From assembly GCF_001885075.1 (NCBI RefSeq), contig NZ_MODU01000004.1:1860001-1924000 (forward strand): a stretch of 64,000 bases of DNA. Direction: 5' to 3'. The stretch is from Alteromonas sp. V450 (GTDB lineage: Bacteria; Pseudomonadota; Gammaproteobacteria; Enterobacterales; Alteromonadaceae). Positions 1 to 10,289 of the stretch are shown here, piece after piece. The notes under the pieces were generated by a model that worked only from the letters and a program-made list of their open reading frames with translations, had not been told where the DNA came from and ran no database searches. The position numbers and the translations under genes were made by a program. The first letter of the stretch is position 1, and the number at the start of each line of letters is the position of its first letter.

Positions 1-374
1 TTTGCTTTCTTTAAAAACTCAGCAGCAGTTAATGGCGCTTCGCCGCGCTGTTCGCGCATAGCGTTAACTGACTCTTTCATGAATTCCATATTGCTTACGC
101 CAGGAATTTCAACTGGGTATTGGAACGCAAGGAAAAGGCCTTCGCGGGCACGTTCTTCTACTTCAAGCTCTAGTAGATCTTTACCGTTAAGCGTGGCTTC
201 GCCTTCGCTTACTTCGTAACCATCACGACCAGATAGGACGTAGCCTAGTGTACTTTTACCGGCTCCGTTGGGGCCCATGATAGCGTGTACTTCACCAGGT
301 TTAACTTCAAGGTTAAGACCCTTAATGATGTTCTTCTCTTCCACGCTGGCATGTAAATTCTTGATACTAAGCAT
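1..374 (-). CDS. sufC: SufC, Fe-S cluster assembly ATPase (3' end cut by window)
   Basis: This is the N-terminal 124 residues of the ABC-type ATPase of the SufBCD scaffold, which builds Fe-S clusters in the cytosol. The Walker A motif GPNGAGKST is at residues 34-42, and the Q-loop region FLAFQYPVEIPG typical of SufC follows. Full-length SufC is about 250 residues, so half is outside the window. The start ATG lies 3 bases after the sufB stop, so the two are surely cotranscribed, and sufD and sufS would be expected to the left. Identification is firm from the motif and from the adjacency to sufB. Confidence 0.95.
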   Translation of the reverse strand, partial: MLSIKNLHASVEEKNIIKGLNLEVKPGEVHAIMGPNGAGKSTLGYVLSGRDGYEVSEGEATLNGKDLLELEVEERAREGLFLAFQYPVEIPGVSNMEFMKESVNAMREQRGEAPLTAAEFLKKA

Positions 375-377
375 TGA

Positions 378-1814
378 TTACCCCACTGAACCTTCAAGAC
401 TAATTTCGAGCAGCTTGCCGGCTTCTACGGCAAATTCCATTGGCAGCTCTTTGAATACTTCTTTACAGAAACCGTTAACAATCATAGAAACGGCCTTTTC
501 TGTGTCTAAACCACGCTGCTGACACAGGAATAATTGTTCGTCGCTCACCTTCGATGTTGTTGCTTCGTGCTCAACAATGGCTGAAGGGTTACGGCTTTCG
601 ATATACGGGAATGTGTGCGCGCCACATTTGTCACCGATAAGTAGCGAGTCACACTCGGTGAAATTACGTGCTCCGTCTGCGCGAGGGCCCATTTGGACTA
701 GTCCGCGATAGGCGTTATTACTGTTACCCGCTGAGATACCTTTAGAGATGATGGTCGACTTGGTATTTTTACCCACGTGGATCATCTTAGTACCGGTATC
801 AGCCTGCTGGCGACCGCGCGTTAGCGCTACTGAGTAGAATTCACCTACACTGTTGTCACCTTTAAGTACACAGCTTGGGTACTTCCACGTAACCGCTGAG
901 CCCGTCTCAACCTGCGTCCACGAGATTTTCGCATTAGTATGCGCTACACCGCGTTTTGTCACGAAGTTGTAGATACCGCCTTTACCGTTCTCGTCACCCG
1001 GATACCAGTTCTGTACCGTTGAGTATTTAATCTGCGCGTCGTCCATTGCCACTAGCTCAACCACTGCCGCATGCAGCTGGTTTTCATCACGCTGTGGTGC
1101 GGTACAACCTTCAAGGTAGCTTACATAGCTGCCTTCATCGGCGACGATTAAGGTACGCTCGAACTGACCGGTGTTCATTTCGTTAATACGAAAATAAGTA
1201 GAAAGCTCCATTGGGCAACGTGTGCCTTTTGGAATATAAACAAATGAACCATCAGTAAACACGGCGCTGTTAAGCGCAGCAAAATAGTTATCTGTGCGCG
1301 GCACTACCGAACCGATGTATTTCTTTACAAGGTCTGGGTACTTCTGTACTGCCTCAGAAATTGGGCAAAAGATCACGCCCGCTTCTTCAAGCTTATCACG
1401 GAACGTAGTTACAACCGATACCGAGTCGAATACCGCATCTACCGCAACGCCTGCCAGCATTTCCTGCTCGTGTAGAGGTATGCCCAGCTTTTCATAGGTG
1501 CGAAGTAGCTCAGGGTCAACTTCATCTAGCGACTTAGGCTTATCTTTCATACTCTTTGGTGCTGAGTAATAAGAAATGGCCTGATAATCGATTTTCGGAT
1601 AGTCGACATGCGCCCAATCTGGCTCTTCCATTTCCAGCCATGCATGATAAGACTTCAAACGCCATTCAAGCATCCATTCAGGCTCGTTTTTCATTGCTGA
1701 TATGCGGCGGATAACCGACTCGTCCAGGCCGCTTTCAAACGTTTCCGATTCGATTTCTGAATAGAAACCCGCATCGTACTTTCTTTCTAACGCCTGTTCG
1801 ATCTGTTCACTCAT
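378..1814 (-). CDS. sufB: SufB, Fe-S cluster scaffold protein
   Basis: SufB is the cysteine-bearing scaffold of the SufBC2D complex; it accepts sulfur and assembles nascent clusters. The 478-residue product is close to the usual length (about 495 in E. coli). The C-terminal half carries the conserved beta-helix core, including the stretch [19 protein letters not shown] and the segment [22 protein letters not shown]. The start codon is ATG with only a weak ribosome site. The gene is first in a minus-strand operon with sufC. A long leader of about 190 bases separates it from a predicted promoter overlapped by an IscR-type box. Confidence 0.97.
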   Translation of the reverse strand: MSEQIEQALERKYDAGFYSEIESETFESGLDESVIRRISAMKNEPEWMLEWRLKSYHAWLEMEEPDWAHVDYPKIDYQAISYYSAPKSMKDKPKSLDEVDPELLRTYEKLGIPLHEQEMLAGVAVDAVFDSVSVVTTFRDKLEEAGVIFCPISEAVQKYPDLVKKYIGSVVPRTDNYFAALNSAVFTDGSFVYIPKGTRCPMELSTYFRINEMNTGQFERTLIVADEGSYVSYLEGCTAPQRDENQLHAAVVELVAMDDAQIKYSTVQNWYPGDENGKGGIYNFVTKRGVAHTNAKISWTQVETGSAVTWKYPSCVLKGDNSVGEFYSVALTRGRQQADTGTKMIHVGKNTKSTIISKGISAGNSNNAYRGLVQMGPRADGARNFTECDSLLIGDKCGAHTFPYIESRNPSAIVEHEATTSKVSDEQLFLCQQRGLDTEKAVSMIVNGFCKEVFKELPMEFAVEAGKLLEISLEGSVG

Positions 1815-2006
1815 GTTGGGATCTCACTTGTTTGCCTGCATTTGCTGCCACTAACCTTTCTACTTAACTGGCAAATAAATCACCCCACGGTCTTGGTAAT
1901 TTATATAGACTTTCAACTTCAACAACTTAATTTACTTGGGTAATTCCCCAACAGCATTGTCGAAACTGCCAGTTACATTGCGGACAGCCTAAAATTTTGG
2001 TGCCGT

Positions 2007-2035
2007 AGTATATAATACCCGACTATTTCACTCAA
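2007..2035 (-). promoter_or_regulatory. Predicted sigma-70 promoter of sufBC
   Basis: Read on the minus strand, -35 TTGAGT (2035-2030), a 17-base spacer and -10 TATACT (2012-2007) form a good promoter pointing at sufB. Transcription would start near 2000 and give a leader of about 185 bases. The promoter lies almost entirely inside an IscR-like palindrome. The rest of the 1815-2208 gap shows no ORF and no convincing terminator for iscS. Confidence 0.6.
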
Positions 2036-2039
2036 ATAT
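2015..2039 (-). promoter_or_regulatory. Type 1-like IscR binding site at the suf promoter
   Basis: On the plus strand this 25-mer begins ATACCCGACTATTT and ends CACTCAAATAT. It fits the E. coli type 1 IscR consensus (ATASYYGACTRWWWYAGTCRRSTAT) at 23 of 25 positions by eye. It overlaps the -35 and spacer of the sufB promoter, which suggests repression by [2Fe-2S]-IscR. IscR is encoded 1.4 kb away. The assignment is by consensus match only. Confidence 0.6.
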
Positions 2040-2208
2040 TCAGCCATTAATTTATGGCCACTTACGTGTTTTAAACGCTGCTTAAAGGTCAATTTCCTTC
2101 AAACGCGCATTAATTTTCTTCCACATTCACTAAAATAAAAAAGAATGCGCTAACACTAACTACGCTTTGCCTACTACAAAAACGCGTGCTCAACGACGGT
2201 ATAGACGT

Positions 2209-3375
2209 TTATGCTGAAACCGCTTGGCGTAGTCTTGTGGTTACATCCACTACTTTTTGTATTACGTAATCAATGTCTTCTTGGGTCGTAAAACGCCCCA
2301 CGCTGAATCTAATTCCTGCATGCGCCAATTCGTTGCTGCGGCCAATCGCCTTTAACACATAAGAAGGCTCTAAACTCGCTGACGTACATGCCGACCCTGA
2401 AGATACGGCAATATCATTTAAGCCCATCATCAAGCTTTCACCGTCTACACCCGCGAAGCTCACATTTAGAATACCCGGGATACGCTGTGTAGCGTGGCCG
2501 TTTAAATAGACATCGTCGAGCTGCTGAAGGCCCTGCCACAGCGATTCACGCAGCGCTAATATGCGCGCACTGTCCTCTTCCATTTTTGAGGAGGCTAGCG
2601 CGATGGCTTCACCCATCCCAACAATTTGGTGAGTGGCTAGTGTACCCGACCGCATACCGCGCTCGTGACCACCGCCATGAATTTGTGCCACCAGATTGAT
2701 TTTCGGACGGCGACGCACAAATAGCGCCCCCATACCTTTCGGGCCATATACCTTGTGCGCTGATATAGACAGCAAATCAACCGGCAGCTCAGCTAAATCT
2801 ATGGCAATTTTGCCAACACTTTGCGCACCATCAACATGAAAAAGAACGCCTTTGTCACGACAAAGCTGGCCAATAGCTTGAATGTCTTGGATAACGCCAA
2901 GTTCATTGTTCACATGCATCACTGACACCAAAATAGTGTCGTCGCGCAACGCGTTTTCGAGATCATTTAAACCAATTAAACCGTTTGGTGATACTTCAAG
3001 ATAGGTAACCTCAAAGCCTTGGCTTTGTAAGTACTCACAGGTATCTAACACCGCTTTATGTTCGGTGTTAACGGTAATGATATGTTTACCTTTATTGGCA
3101 TAACCTTGGGCGACGCCTTTTATTGCAAGATTGTTCGATTCAGTGGCCCCCGAAGTAAAAACAATTTCTCTAGGGTCACAATTAAGCGCGTCGCTGATTT
3201 GATTTCTAGCAACATCAACCGCTTCCTCTGCCATCCAGCCAAAGCGATAGCTACGAGACGCTGGATTACCAAAGTTGCCATCTAGCGTTAGGCATTTTGC
3301 CATTGCCTCGGCCACACTTGGGTCTACCGGTGTAGTTGCTGCGTAATCTAAATAAATGGGTGTTGATAAAGCCAT
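2209..3375 (-). CDS. iscS: IscS-type cysteine desulfurase
   Basis: A PLP enzyme that removes sulfur from cysteine and passes it as persulfide to Fe-S scaffolds and thiolation enzymes. The 388-residue product has the PLP lysine in [10 protein letters not shown] (K208) and the flexible-loop catalytic cysteine in [17 protein letters not shown] (C330). This group I (IscS/NifS) loop separates it from SufS. It lies 18 bases downstream of iscR and is probably cotranscribed. No iscU, iscA or hscBA follows: the next genes are sufB and sufC, so the cluster is an Isc/Suf hybrid. Whether to call it iscS or a NifS paralogue is uncertain; the activity is not. Confidence 0.92.
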   Translation of the reverse strand: MALSTPIYLDYAATTPVDPSVAEAMAKCLTLDGNFGNPASRSYRFGWMAEEAVDVARNQISDALNCDPREIVFTSGATESNNLAIKGVAQGYANKGKHIITVNTEHKAVLDTCEYLQSQGFEVTYLEVSPNGLIGLNDLENALRDDTILVSVMHVNNELGVIQDIQAIGQLCRDKGVLFHVDGAQSVGKIAIDLAELPVDLLSISAHKVYGPKGMGALFVRRRPKINLVAQIHGGGHERGMRSGTLATHQIVGMGEAIALASSKMEEDSARILALRESLWQGLQQLDDVYLNGHATQRIPGILNVSFAGVDGESLMMGLNDIAVSSGSACTSASLEPSYVLKAIGRSNELAHAGIRFSVGRFTTQEDIDYVIQKVVDVTTRLRQAVSA

Positions 3376-3393
3376 TCGTTACTCAATACCAAT

Positions 3394-3879
3394 TTAAAGT
3401 TGAATACTTACTTCAATATCGTTGGCGATGTTGCGCAGAGAAGCTGCATTATCTTGACGCCCTGCAACCTCTTGAACATCACGTTTCGCCATCAATTCGC
3501 CTAACGTTATTGAATTTAAAAATACGGAAATTCTATCGCTTAAATCTTGCCATAAGCTATGCGTAAGGCAGCGGTCACCACCCTGACAGTCAGCTTGGCC
3601 TTGGCAGCGTGTTGCATCAATCGATTCATCGACAGCGCGGATGACCTCGCCTATGGCAATCTCGCTCGCTTCACGGCCTAATAAGTAGCCACCACCGGGC
3701 CCTCGAACACTGTCCACCAGCTGTTCTTTACGCAATCGAGAAAAAAGCTGTTCAAGGTAAGATAAAGAAATTTCTTGTCGTTCTGAAATGTCGGCAAGAG
3801 GCACTGGACCACGCTTTGAATGCAAAGCGACATCAAGCATTGCGGTAACCGCATAGCGCCCTTTCGAAGTGAGTTTCAT
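3394..3879 (-). CDS. iscR: IscR-type Rrf2 family [2Fe-2S] regulator
   Basis: A transcription factor that senses Fe-S status through a bound [2Fe-2S] cluster. The 161-residue product has the Rrf2 winged helix at the N-terminus ([20 protein letters not shown]) and cluster ligands C92, C98, C104 and H107, the same spacing and numbering as E. coli IscR. The ATG is preceded by a GGGAGA ribosome site. Two IscR-type boxes lie directly upstream, which predicts autoregulation. The gene leads the iscR-iscS unit and probably also controls the separate sufBC promoter. Confidence 0.95.
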   Translation of the reverse strand: MKLTSKGRYAVTAMLDVALHSKRGPVPLADISERQEISLSYLEQLFSRLRKEQLVDSVRGPGGGYLLGREASEIAIGEVIRAVDESIDATRCQGQADCQGGDRCLTHSLWQDLSDRISVFLNSITLGELMAKRDVQEVAGRQDNAASLRNIANDIEVSIQL

Positions 3880-3908
3880 TGTATTCTCCCGCCGTTTGTA
3901 GTGCGGGA

Positions 3909-3937
3909 ATTTTCACATACCCGACTAAAATGGTCAA
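3909..3937 (-). promoter_or_regulatory. Candidate iscR promoter
   Basis: On the minus strand, -35 TTGACC (3937-3932), a 17-base spacer and a weak -10 GAAAAT (3914-3909) lie about 30 bases before the iscR start. A stronger -10-like TATACT occurs at 3942-3937 but lacks a matching -35. The -35 lies inside the IscR box. Confidence 0.4.
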
Positions 3938-3941
3938 GTAT
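3917..3941 (-). promoter_or_regulatory. IscR type 1 box, proximal
   Basis: Read on the minus strand, the 25-mer runs ATACTTGACCATTT then TAGTCGGGTAT. It fits the E. coli type 1 consensus at all positions but one (GACC for GACT). It overlaps the candidate -35 of iscR and suggests negative autoregulation. Confidence 0.7.
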
Positions 3942-3966
3942 AAGACCCAGTAAACTAGTCAGGTAT
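3942..3966 (-). promoter_or_regulatory. IscR type 1 box, distal and imperfect
   Basis: Directly abutting the proximal box, with centres 25 bases apart. One half-site is perfect (AGTCAGGTAT on the plus strand) and the other is degenerate. Tandem A/B sites are also seen at E. coli iscR. The call rests on one half-site plus position. Confidence 0.45.
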
Positions 3967-4612
3967 TTGTAGCTTCCAATCCAGAGCTGGAATGGTTTCT
4001 AACGAGTCTGGAATGCTAAGCCAGAATGGACGTGTGATCTAGCTGTGGTGTTTTTTCAAGCTTCGTATTTTTTCCAACAGAGCATCTAACATAGCCGCTC
4101 GTTGGTAGTGCGTTGATTTGGGTTAGTTTGATTGCTAAGGGAAGATGGCGGTTTCATTACCAAGTAACTTTGTCGTGTAATCATATCGCGTGGAAGGTAA
4201 TAGCGCATATTCTAGCGATAGAGTGACATCAATATGCGGATCTAATCGGATTGCGGACCTCGACCTTTAGCAACAGCAGACCGTTATAGACAAGGAGCAG
4301 GCCCTCAGGGTTTAGGCTTCAAACTTCCGAGTTGTGCCAGAAGCGGACGCACAAGCTAACTCACTTTTGCCCAAAAAAGTTTAATGTAAAATCTTTAAAG
4401 TTGCGTGAAAAAAAACTTGCATTCTAACTTGATAAGTTGTCTATGAATTGAATGGAGTATCAAAGGGTTAGAGACTTTTAAAAACGATCTCTAAGTGCCT
4501 CGTATACTACTCTCACACAAACATTCAGCGAATTAAATAATTATTATAAAGCACAGTAAATCAATGGATTGAATTTTCAGCTTTGCTATTCTATGAACAG
4601 AATACAAACAAC
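3967..4612. other. Non-coding stretch between iscR and the CheB-CheR gene
   Basis: No convincing ORF on either strand. The left end contains a CTGGAATG-rich palindromic repeat (3974-3995, with similar modules to about 4030). The centre (4100-4380) looks like degraded sequence. The last 150 bases are AT-rich and presumably hold the promoter of the chemosensory genes, but no strong -35/-10 pair could be fixed. Confidence 0.5.
3974..3995 (+). repeat. Imperfect inverted repeat, left copy
   Basis: The 22-base stretch starting TTCCAATCCAGAGCTGG matches the reverse complement of 10529-10550 at 19 of 22 positions; each copy is itself a partial palindrome. The two copies bracket the CheB-CheR / GGDEF-EAL pair and the IS remnant. 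It may be a dispersed intergenic repeat rather than a transposon end. Confidence 0.5.
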
Positions 4613-7477
4613 ATGAACTCCACTATGCCAAAAACTCAATCACGTTCTGAAACTAATGTCGTGTGTATAGGCGCTTCTGCTGGCGGCTTAGAGGCAATAG
4701 AAACATTTTTTAAAAATTGTCCTAATGACTTTGGCGCAAGCTATGTTGTTATTCAGCATCTGTCATCCAGTTATAAAAGTATGATGGACGATTTAATCAA
4801 TCGTTATACGAGCATGCCAATCAAGATGATTAAGTCAGGGATGCATGTTGAGTCAGATACGGTGTATTTGATAGAAGCGGGCACGACAATCGCCCTCAGT
4901 AATAATGTGTTCGTTGTTGAACAAAAGAATGATGGCTCCCTGACATTGCCCATAGATATTTTTCTCCAATCTCTCCAGCAAAATGAGTTAAACAAGGTCA
5001 TAGCTATTGTTTTATCTGGTACTGGTTCTGATGGTTCTAGAGGGGCATTGTCGGTCAACGCAATGGGGGGATTTGTTATTGCACAAGAGCCAAGTGAAGC
5101 TGGCTTTGATGGCATGCCTAATAGCGTTATGAGTACTGGGGTTGTTGACCATGTTTTATCCGCCAAGGACATGCCCAACATGATAGCGCGTTATTTAACG
5201 ATGGGTGTTAAGCCAGTCGCAAAAGCGCCTAAAGTAGCTCAAGGCGAAGATCTCAGTGCCCCTGCTCAGTTAAAACGAATACTCGACAAACTAAATGACG
5301 AGTACGGTATTAACTTTAATTTATATAAAGAAGCAACGGTTGAACGTCGTGTAGAGAGGCGCATGCAGGTGAAGCACATACCTGACTTTCATGCCTATGC
5401 AAACTTTATTGAATCAGATCCCGTCGAGCCGATGGCGCTTAGAAGCGAATTGTTGATCCCCGTCACCAACTTCTTTAGAGATGAGGCCGCATTTTCTCAT
5501 TTAAAGTCAATGGTCATCGATAAACTGGTTGAAAGTAGCTCTGGTTCAGATGAATTAAGAATATGGGTGGCCGGGTGCTCGACGGGGGAAGAAGCTTATA
5601 GTATTGCAATGCTATTTGATGAATCGATACATTCGCACAACAAAAATTGTAGCTTTAAAGTATTTGCAACTGACGTGAACCCTGATGTTATTAATACGGC
5701 TTCGCAAGGGATCTATCCAGACGCAATCCTAACTGAAGTGCCGCAGAATTACATTGACGAGTATTTTTCCAAAGATGGAAATCAGCTCAATGTAAAAAGT
5801 AAAATTCGAGATAAAGTGGTGTTTGCAGTACATAACTTACTCACTGACGCCCCGTTTACCAAAATGGACTTGGTGAGTTGTCGTAATACGCTTATTTACT
5901 TTAAAAGCGAAGCTCAACTTGAGGCCATGCAACGCCTGCAACACGCCGTAAAAGAAGGTCGATATTTGTTCTTGGGTAAAAGCGAGAGCTTGGTAACCAA
6001 TATCGAAAATTTCAAATTACTGGACCGAAAAAACAAGCTGTTTTCATGCATTCGACGCTCAACGAATCTTTTTAATAATTTAAACTTTTCTGTTAGCAGG
6101 CATGGCTCAGTGCCAGTCTCATCCTCAACCGTTAAGCCAATGCAGGTTAATAAAGCACAATATGATGCTGAAAGGTTAATTAAGCGAGAATTCACCCCAC
6201 TTTCCATCCTTGTAAACAACAGTTTTGAAGTCATTCATGTTTATGGTGAAGACACTGGCTTATTACAAATAAAGCCGGGCGCATTAAACAATCATATAGG
6301 CAACCTTTTGCCTGAAAAGCTCTCACCTGTGGCGTTAGCGTTAATTTATCGCCTGAATAAAGAGGATGGCAAGGTAAGCTCAGACATTGTTCAAGTCAAT
6401 GAAAACAATCAAGAGCCACGATTCGTAAAACTAATAGGCTGGGCAATTAAGCAGGATGATTTGCCTGCTTACTATGCTATTTCGCTTTTAGAAAAAGAGC
6501 AGTTACTGACGTCTGAGGGAGGCGAGCCAGTTGATGTGAATCAGGTAAATACTGATCGCATTAACCAACTCGAAATTGAGTTACACGCCACAAGAGAAAG
6601 CTTGCAAAGTACCATTGAAGAGCTTGAAACTACCAATGAAGAGCTGCAATCAACTAATGAAGAGCTAATGGCTTCTAACGAAGAGCTGCAAAGCTCTAAT
6701 GAAGAGTTACAGTCAGTTAATGAAGAACTAAACACGGTAAATGCCGAGTATCACGAAAAAATGAGTGAACTCAATCAAATTAACGCCGACTTAGATGTCA
6801 TGTCGAGTTCCACAGGCTTTGCCAGTGTGTTTGTAGACGCTGACGTCTGTGTGACACGCTTTACGCCAGATGCTCAATCCATCTTTAGAATAAGGGAGCA
6901 AGACCACGGCCGCCCACTTGATGAAATTGTACACAACCTTATCTACCCAGAACTGTTTGAAGATATTGCTCGAGTTATTGCGACCGGGAAAACCAAAGAG
7001 CGTGAAATTAAGGCTGAAACCGGAAGCGCTTATATTGCGAAACTAATGAGCTACGAAGTGCCGTCCCAAAATCAATATGGGGCGGTTATTTCATTTATTG
7101 AGACTAAAGGCTTTGGTTCTTTTCAGGCTGTTATGAACTCTGTGCCACAACATATTGCTGTGCTGGATAAACACGGTGAAATTATGTTGGTGAACCGAGC
7201 TTGGCAGCGTTTCGCTAACCTAAATGCCACTGGGAATGAAGCCGAGTTGTTGGGGGTAGGTATTAATTATTTGGACGTGTGTAAAGGCGCTGACGATGAC
7301 ATGGTTAAAAAAGGAGTAGAAAGCGTATTATCAGGGCAGGCCTTGAACTTCTCTCATAAATACCCATGCCATTCGCCAACAGAAAAACGATGGTTTGTGA
7401 TGACCGTTGAACCTATTCTACATGAAGAATACAAAGCAGTAGTGACACACACGAATGTGACCAAGTGGGAACAGTAG
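4613..7477 (+). CDS. CheB-CheR hybrid chemosensory protein with PAS domains
   Basis: A fusion of a protein-glutamate methylesterase (CheB) and an SAM-dependent methyltransferase (CheR) with C-terminal sensor modules. From the N-terminus: CheB, with GASAGG (catalytic serine about residue 22), VIQHL (histidine) and GTGSDG (aspartate); CheR at about residues 210-480, with NFFRDE and the SAM loop [13 protein letters not shown] near 318; a long coiled coil at about 650-720 built of repeated NEELQS units; then two PAS-like domains. No histidine kinase domain is present. A TTG start at 4583 is possible, but ATG 4613 or 4625 fits the CheB N-terminus better; none has a clear ribosome site. The next gene starts 3 bases after the stop, so the two probably act together. 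Confidence 0.9.
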   Translation: MNSTMPKTQSRSETNVVCIGASAGGLEAIETFFKNCPNDFGASYVVIQHLSSSYKSMMDDLINRYTSMPIKMIKSGMHVESDTVYLIEAGTTIALSNNVFVVEQKNDGSLTLPIDIFLQSLQQNELNKVIAIVLSGTGSDGSRGALSVNAMGGFVIAQEPSEAGFDGMPNSVMSTGVVDHVLSAKDMPNMIARYLTMGVKPVAKAPKVAQGEDLSAPAQLKRILDKLNDEYGINFNLYKEATVERRVERRMQVKHIPDFHAYANFIESDPVEPMALRSELLIPVTNFFRDEAAFSHLKSMVIDKLVESSSGSDELRIWVAGCSTGEEAYSIAMLFDESIHSHNKNCSFKVFATDVNPDVINTASQGIYPDAILTEVPQNYIDEYFSKDGNQLNVKSKIRDKVVFAVHNLLTDAPFTKMDLVSCRNTLIYFKSEAQLEAMQRLQHAVKEGRYLFLGKSESLVTNIENFKLLDRKNKLFSCIRRSTNLFNNLNFSVSRHGSVPVSSSTVKPMQVNKAQYDAERLIKREFTPLSILVNNSFEVIHVYGEDTGLLQIKPGALNNHIGNLLPEKLSPVALALIYRLNKEDGKVSSDIVQVNENNQEPRFVKLIGWAIKQDDLPAYYAISLLEKEQLLTSEGGEPVDVNQVNTDRINQLEIELHATRESLQSTIEELETTNEELQSTNEELMASNEELQSSNEELQSVNEELNTVNAEYHEKMSELNQINADLDVMSSSTGFASVFVDADVCVTRFTPDAQSIFRIREQDHGRPLDEIVHNLIYPELFEDIARVIATGKTKEREIKAETGSAYIAKLMSYEVPSQNQYGAVISFIETKGFGSFQAVMNSVPQHIAVLDKHGEIMLVNRAWQRFANLNATGNEAELLGVGINYLDVCKGADDDMVKKGVESVLSGQALNFSHKYPCHSPTEKRWFVMTVEPILHEEYKAVVTHTNVTKWEQ

Positions 7478-7480
7478 TTA

Positions 7481-10051
7481 ATGCGTAGCCGAATTGATGA
7501 TTTAAAGGCCCAGTTAAATAGGGAAGTTGCACGCGTAGATGAGGCGCTAGCAAACAGTCATACTGGCGCAGAAGAGAAAATCCAACAATTGATGGAGTCT
7601 CTACATGTCTATCAAACAGAATTGGAAATGCAAAATGTTGCGTTGTCGGAAAGTAATAACGACAACCAAGTGTTACGTCAGTATTACTCTTCGTTGTTTG
7701 CATTATCGCCTTTGCCAAGCTTTGTGGTAGATACGCGTTTAAATATTCTGGAAAGCAACCAAGCTGCAAAAGAGTTATTTAAGCTCAGTAAATATAAACT
7801 GTTAAATCAAGTCGCCTTCACGAGTATATTTGACACGCAGACAAGCCAGACCATTTTTCAACGTGTAAATAGCACAAAAAAAGAAATGGTTGGCGAGAGT
7901 CTTGAAGTCAATATTGAATTAATAGACGGCCACCGTACTTACCGAGGCTACATTAAAAAGCTGTTAAACCCTGTTAGCGCACAGGACACTTGTTTACTTA
8001 TTTTGCACGACATAACCAGTGACAAGCAGCTTTTAAAGCAGCAAAGTTTATTTACCAAGTTGTTAGACAACGCAAAAGAAATGTTGATGGTCACCAATGT
8101 GGATGGCGAAGTAATAAGTTGCTCCGAACACCTGCTCGACTTCTTTGCGTTAACAACGTCTGAAAATCTAATTGAGCACCTACCTAAAGCACTGGCTAAC
8201 CCTATCGTTAGCTATTTAGGACAAGAGTTACTGTCGAAACGAAGCTGGAAAAACACGATTGAAGTTGTTGACTCAAATGGCGTGTCCAACCGATACCTTT
8301 ACCTTAGATGCTTCCCTATTTTGGAAGATGGGAAGGCTACAGGTGCTGGCTTTATTTTGTATGACGACACACAACGAATAATCCAAGAGCAAGAGCTAAG
8401 CCTAGCCATAAGAGTGTTTAATGAGGGCACACAGGCAATCATGATCACCGATGCCCAACAAAATATTATTCAAGTGAATTTGGCATTTGAGGAGATAACC
8501 GGATACGTCACCGAGGAAGTCATTGGTGAAAAACCAAGTATTTTAAAATCGGATAGGCAAGATAAAGCGTTTTACCGGATGTTTTGGAAGTCAATACAAG
8601 AGTATGGCACTTGGGAAGGTGAAATATGGAACAAACGAAAAGACGGCGAGGTCTACGCGCAATGGTTAAGCGTGACCAGTTATCCTAAATATGCTCCCAA
8701 ACCAACCAATTACATAGCAGTGTTTAGGGATATAACCGACCAAAAACAAAAAGAAAAAGAGATATACGATTTAGCTCATTACGACCCGTTAACTCATTGT
8801 GGAAATCGCAGAAAGCTCAAAATAGTTGTAGACGGCTTACTAAATCAGAAAAACACCAAAAACTTTAGTGTTTTTTTGTTTGACCTTGACCTATTTAAAG
8901 TGACCAACGACGTGCATGGGCACGAGGTTGGAGACTTATTACTTCAAGCATTGGTGGAGCGAATTAAGCATGTTATTCGGGACGACGACCAATTGTTCCG
9001 CATTGGTGGCGACGAGTTTTTGCTCTTATTTGATGGCCTGCCAGAATGGCACCTTTGGGATAAAGCCAATGAGCTTATCAATGCGTCAAAAGCCCCGTTT
9101 TATATCAAGAACAAAGAAATAAATACGGCAATCTCGATTGGTATTGCTAAATATCCGGACGATGGCCATTCATTCAATTTATTATTAAAACATGCAGACG
9201 CGGCTCTCTACTCTGCCAAAGATAACGGACGAAAGACGTTTGAGTTCTTTGACCCGTCTATTTTAAACAGACTCACACGAGAGGAGTTAATAGAGAGGCA
9301 CTTAAGGAGCGCAATAAGCAAAGGCGAACTGACAGTCGCGTACATGCCAATTGTTTGCTACCAAACTGAGTGTGTTGAAAGCGTTGAACTATTGCTAAGA
9401 TGGAATAATAAAGAGTTGGGAGTTGTAGGCCCAGATGAATTTATCCCCGTCGCTGAGAAAATAGGAATAATCCACGAATTAACCGAACACGTTTTTTCAA
9501 AGGCAGCAGAACTGATCCAAGTTACGAAGATACATAAGTTGTCTCTTAACAATGTATCACTGAACCTTTCGAGCTTAGACTTTAAAGACCCTTCGTTTTT
9601 GATGGGGTGCATCGGTAAATTAAGCAAGGTGGTTTACAAACATTTAACCTTGGAAATCACAGAGTCAATCTTGTTGAAAGACACCGACGAGAATATCGCC
9701 ACGATTCAGGAGATAAGGGAAAAAGGGATAAAGGTTTCAATAGACGATTTTGGCACGGGCTATTCTTCATTAGGTTATTTATCCAATTTCTCCGTAGACG
9801 AGATAAAAATAGATAAGTCGTTCGTTGATGGCATTTTGACCCATAAAAAAAATCAAAGACTTTGCAAAGCCATCATTGGCCTAATCAAAGCGTTAGATTG
9901 CCACAGTGTTGCTGAAGGGGTGGAATCAAAAGAACAAGCTGATTGGCTAAAATCTCAGGGATGTAATTTGGGGCAAGGTTACTTTCATAGTAAACCCATT
10001 GATTTAGATGAATTACAAGAGCTGTTGAAAGGACAACCTAAAGGGCCTTAG
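7481..10051 (+). CDS. PAS-PAS-PAS-GGDEF-EAL cyclic-di-GMP enzyme
   Basis: An 856-residue cytosolic signalling protein. An N-terminal helical segment is followed by three PAS-like sensor regions (about 65-180, 190-300 and 305-420), a GGDEF domain with an intact FRIGGDEF motif near residue 507, and an EAL domain. The EAL signature reads ELL (VELLLRW near residue 635), but the catalytic glutamate and the later motifs LNLSS, ITES, DDFGTGYSSL and AEGVES are kept, so both activities are plausible. It lacks a signal peptide and membrane segments. It is translated right after the CheB-CheR gene and probably turns that sensory input into c-di-GMP changes. No terminator was seen after it. Confidence 0.93.
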   Translation: MRSRIDDLKAQLNREVARVDEALANSHTGAEEKIQQLMESLHVYQTELEMQNVALSESNNDNQVLRQYYSSLFALSPLPSFVVDTRLNILESNQAAKELFKLSKYKLLNQVAFTSIFDTQTSQTIFQRVNSTKKEMVGESLEVNIELIDGHRTYRGYIKKLLNPVSAQDTCLLILHDITSDKQLLKQQSLFTKLLDNAKEMLMVTNVDGEVISCSEHLLDFFALTTSENLIEHLPKALANPIVSYLGQELLSKRSWKNTIEVVDSNGVSNRYLYLRCFPILEDGKATGAGFILYDDTQRIIQEQELSLAIRVFNEGTQAIMITDAQQNIIQVNLAFEEITGYVTEEVIGEKPSILKSDRQDKAFYRMFWKSIQEYGTWEGEIWNKRKDGEVYAQWLSVTSYPKYAPKPTNYIAVFRDITDQKQKEKEIYDLAHYDPLTHCGNRRKLKIVVDGLLNQKNTKNFSVFLFDLDLFKVTNDVHGHEVGDLLLQALVERIKHVIRDDDQLFRIGGDEFLLLFDGLPEWHLWDKANELINASKAPFYIKNKEINTAISIGIAKYPDDGHSFNLLLKHADAALYSAKDNGRKTFEFFDPSILNRLTREELIERHLRSAISKGELTVAYMPIVCYQTECVESVELLLRWNNKELGVVGPDEFIPVAEKIGIIHELTEHVFSKAAELIQVTKIHKLSLNNVSLNLSSLDFKDPSFLMGCIGKLSKVVYKHLTLEITESILLKDTDENIATIQEIREKGIKVSIDDFGTGYSSLGYLSNFSVDEIKIDKSFVDGILTHKKNQRLCKAIIGLIKALDCHSVAEGVESKEQADWLKSQGCNLGQGYFHSKPIDLDELQELLKGQPKGP

Positions 10052-10092
10052 CTTTCATCATAAGTGCAACTCGTTTATGTCCAAAAACGCGT

Positions 10093-10254
10093 TTAAACCA
10101 ACGACTGCTTTACGCACATAGGTGCCATTAAACTGTGAATTAGCGAACTGCTAGTCACTCCCAGCCTCTCAGAAACGCTTGCCACCGAATAACCTTGATC
10201 GGTAACTTGTTTAACGGCTTGTATCTTAAATTCTTCTGTAAATCGCTGAGACAT
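10093..10254 (-). pseudogene. IS3-family transposase OrfA remnant
   Basis: A 53-codon fragment starting MSQRFTEEFKIQAVKQV and continuing YSVASVSERLGVTSSSL. It is the helix-turn-helix N-terminus of an IS3-family OrfA. After this the match stops and the frame ends at a TAA (10093). The rest of OrfA, OrfB and the right end are missing, so it is a deletion remnant. The ATG is preceded by AAGGAGAAAAG, and the left terminal repeat lies upstream. Confidence 0.8.
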
Positions 10255-10289
10255 CTTTTCTCCTTAGTACACATAATTATAAAGCAATT

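Noticed and set aside
6600..6740. Regular repeats in DNA that could look like a tandem or CRISPR-like array
   Set aside because: They are in frame inside the CheB-CheR gene and encode the NEELQS-type coiled coil; no spacers or cas genes.
9379..9400. EAL domain as inactive because the motif is not EAL
   Set aside because: The catalytic glutamate and other metal-binding motifs are kept, so loss of activity cannot be claimed.
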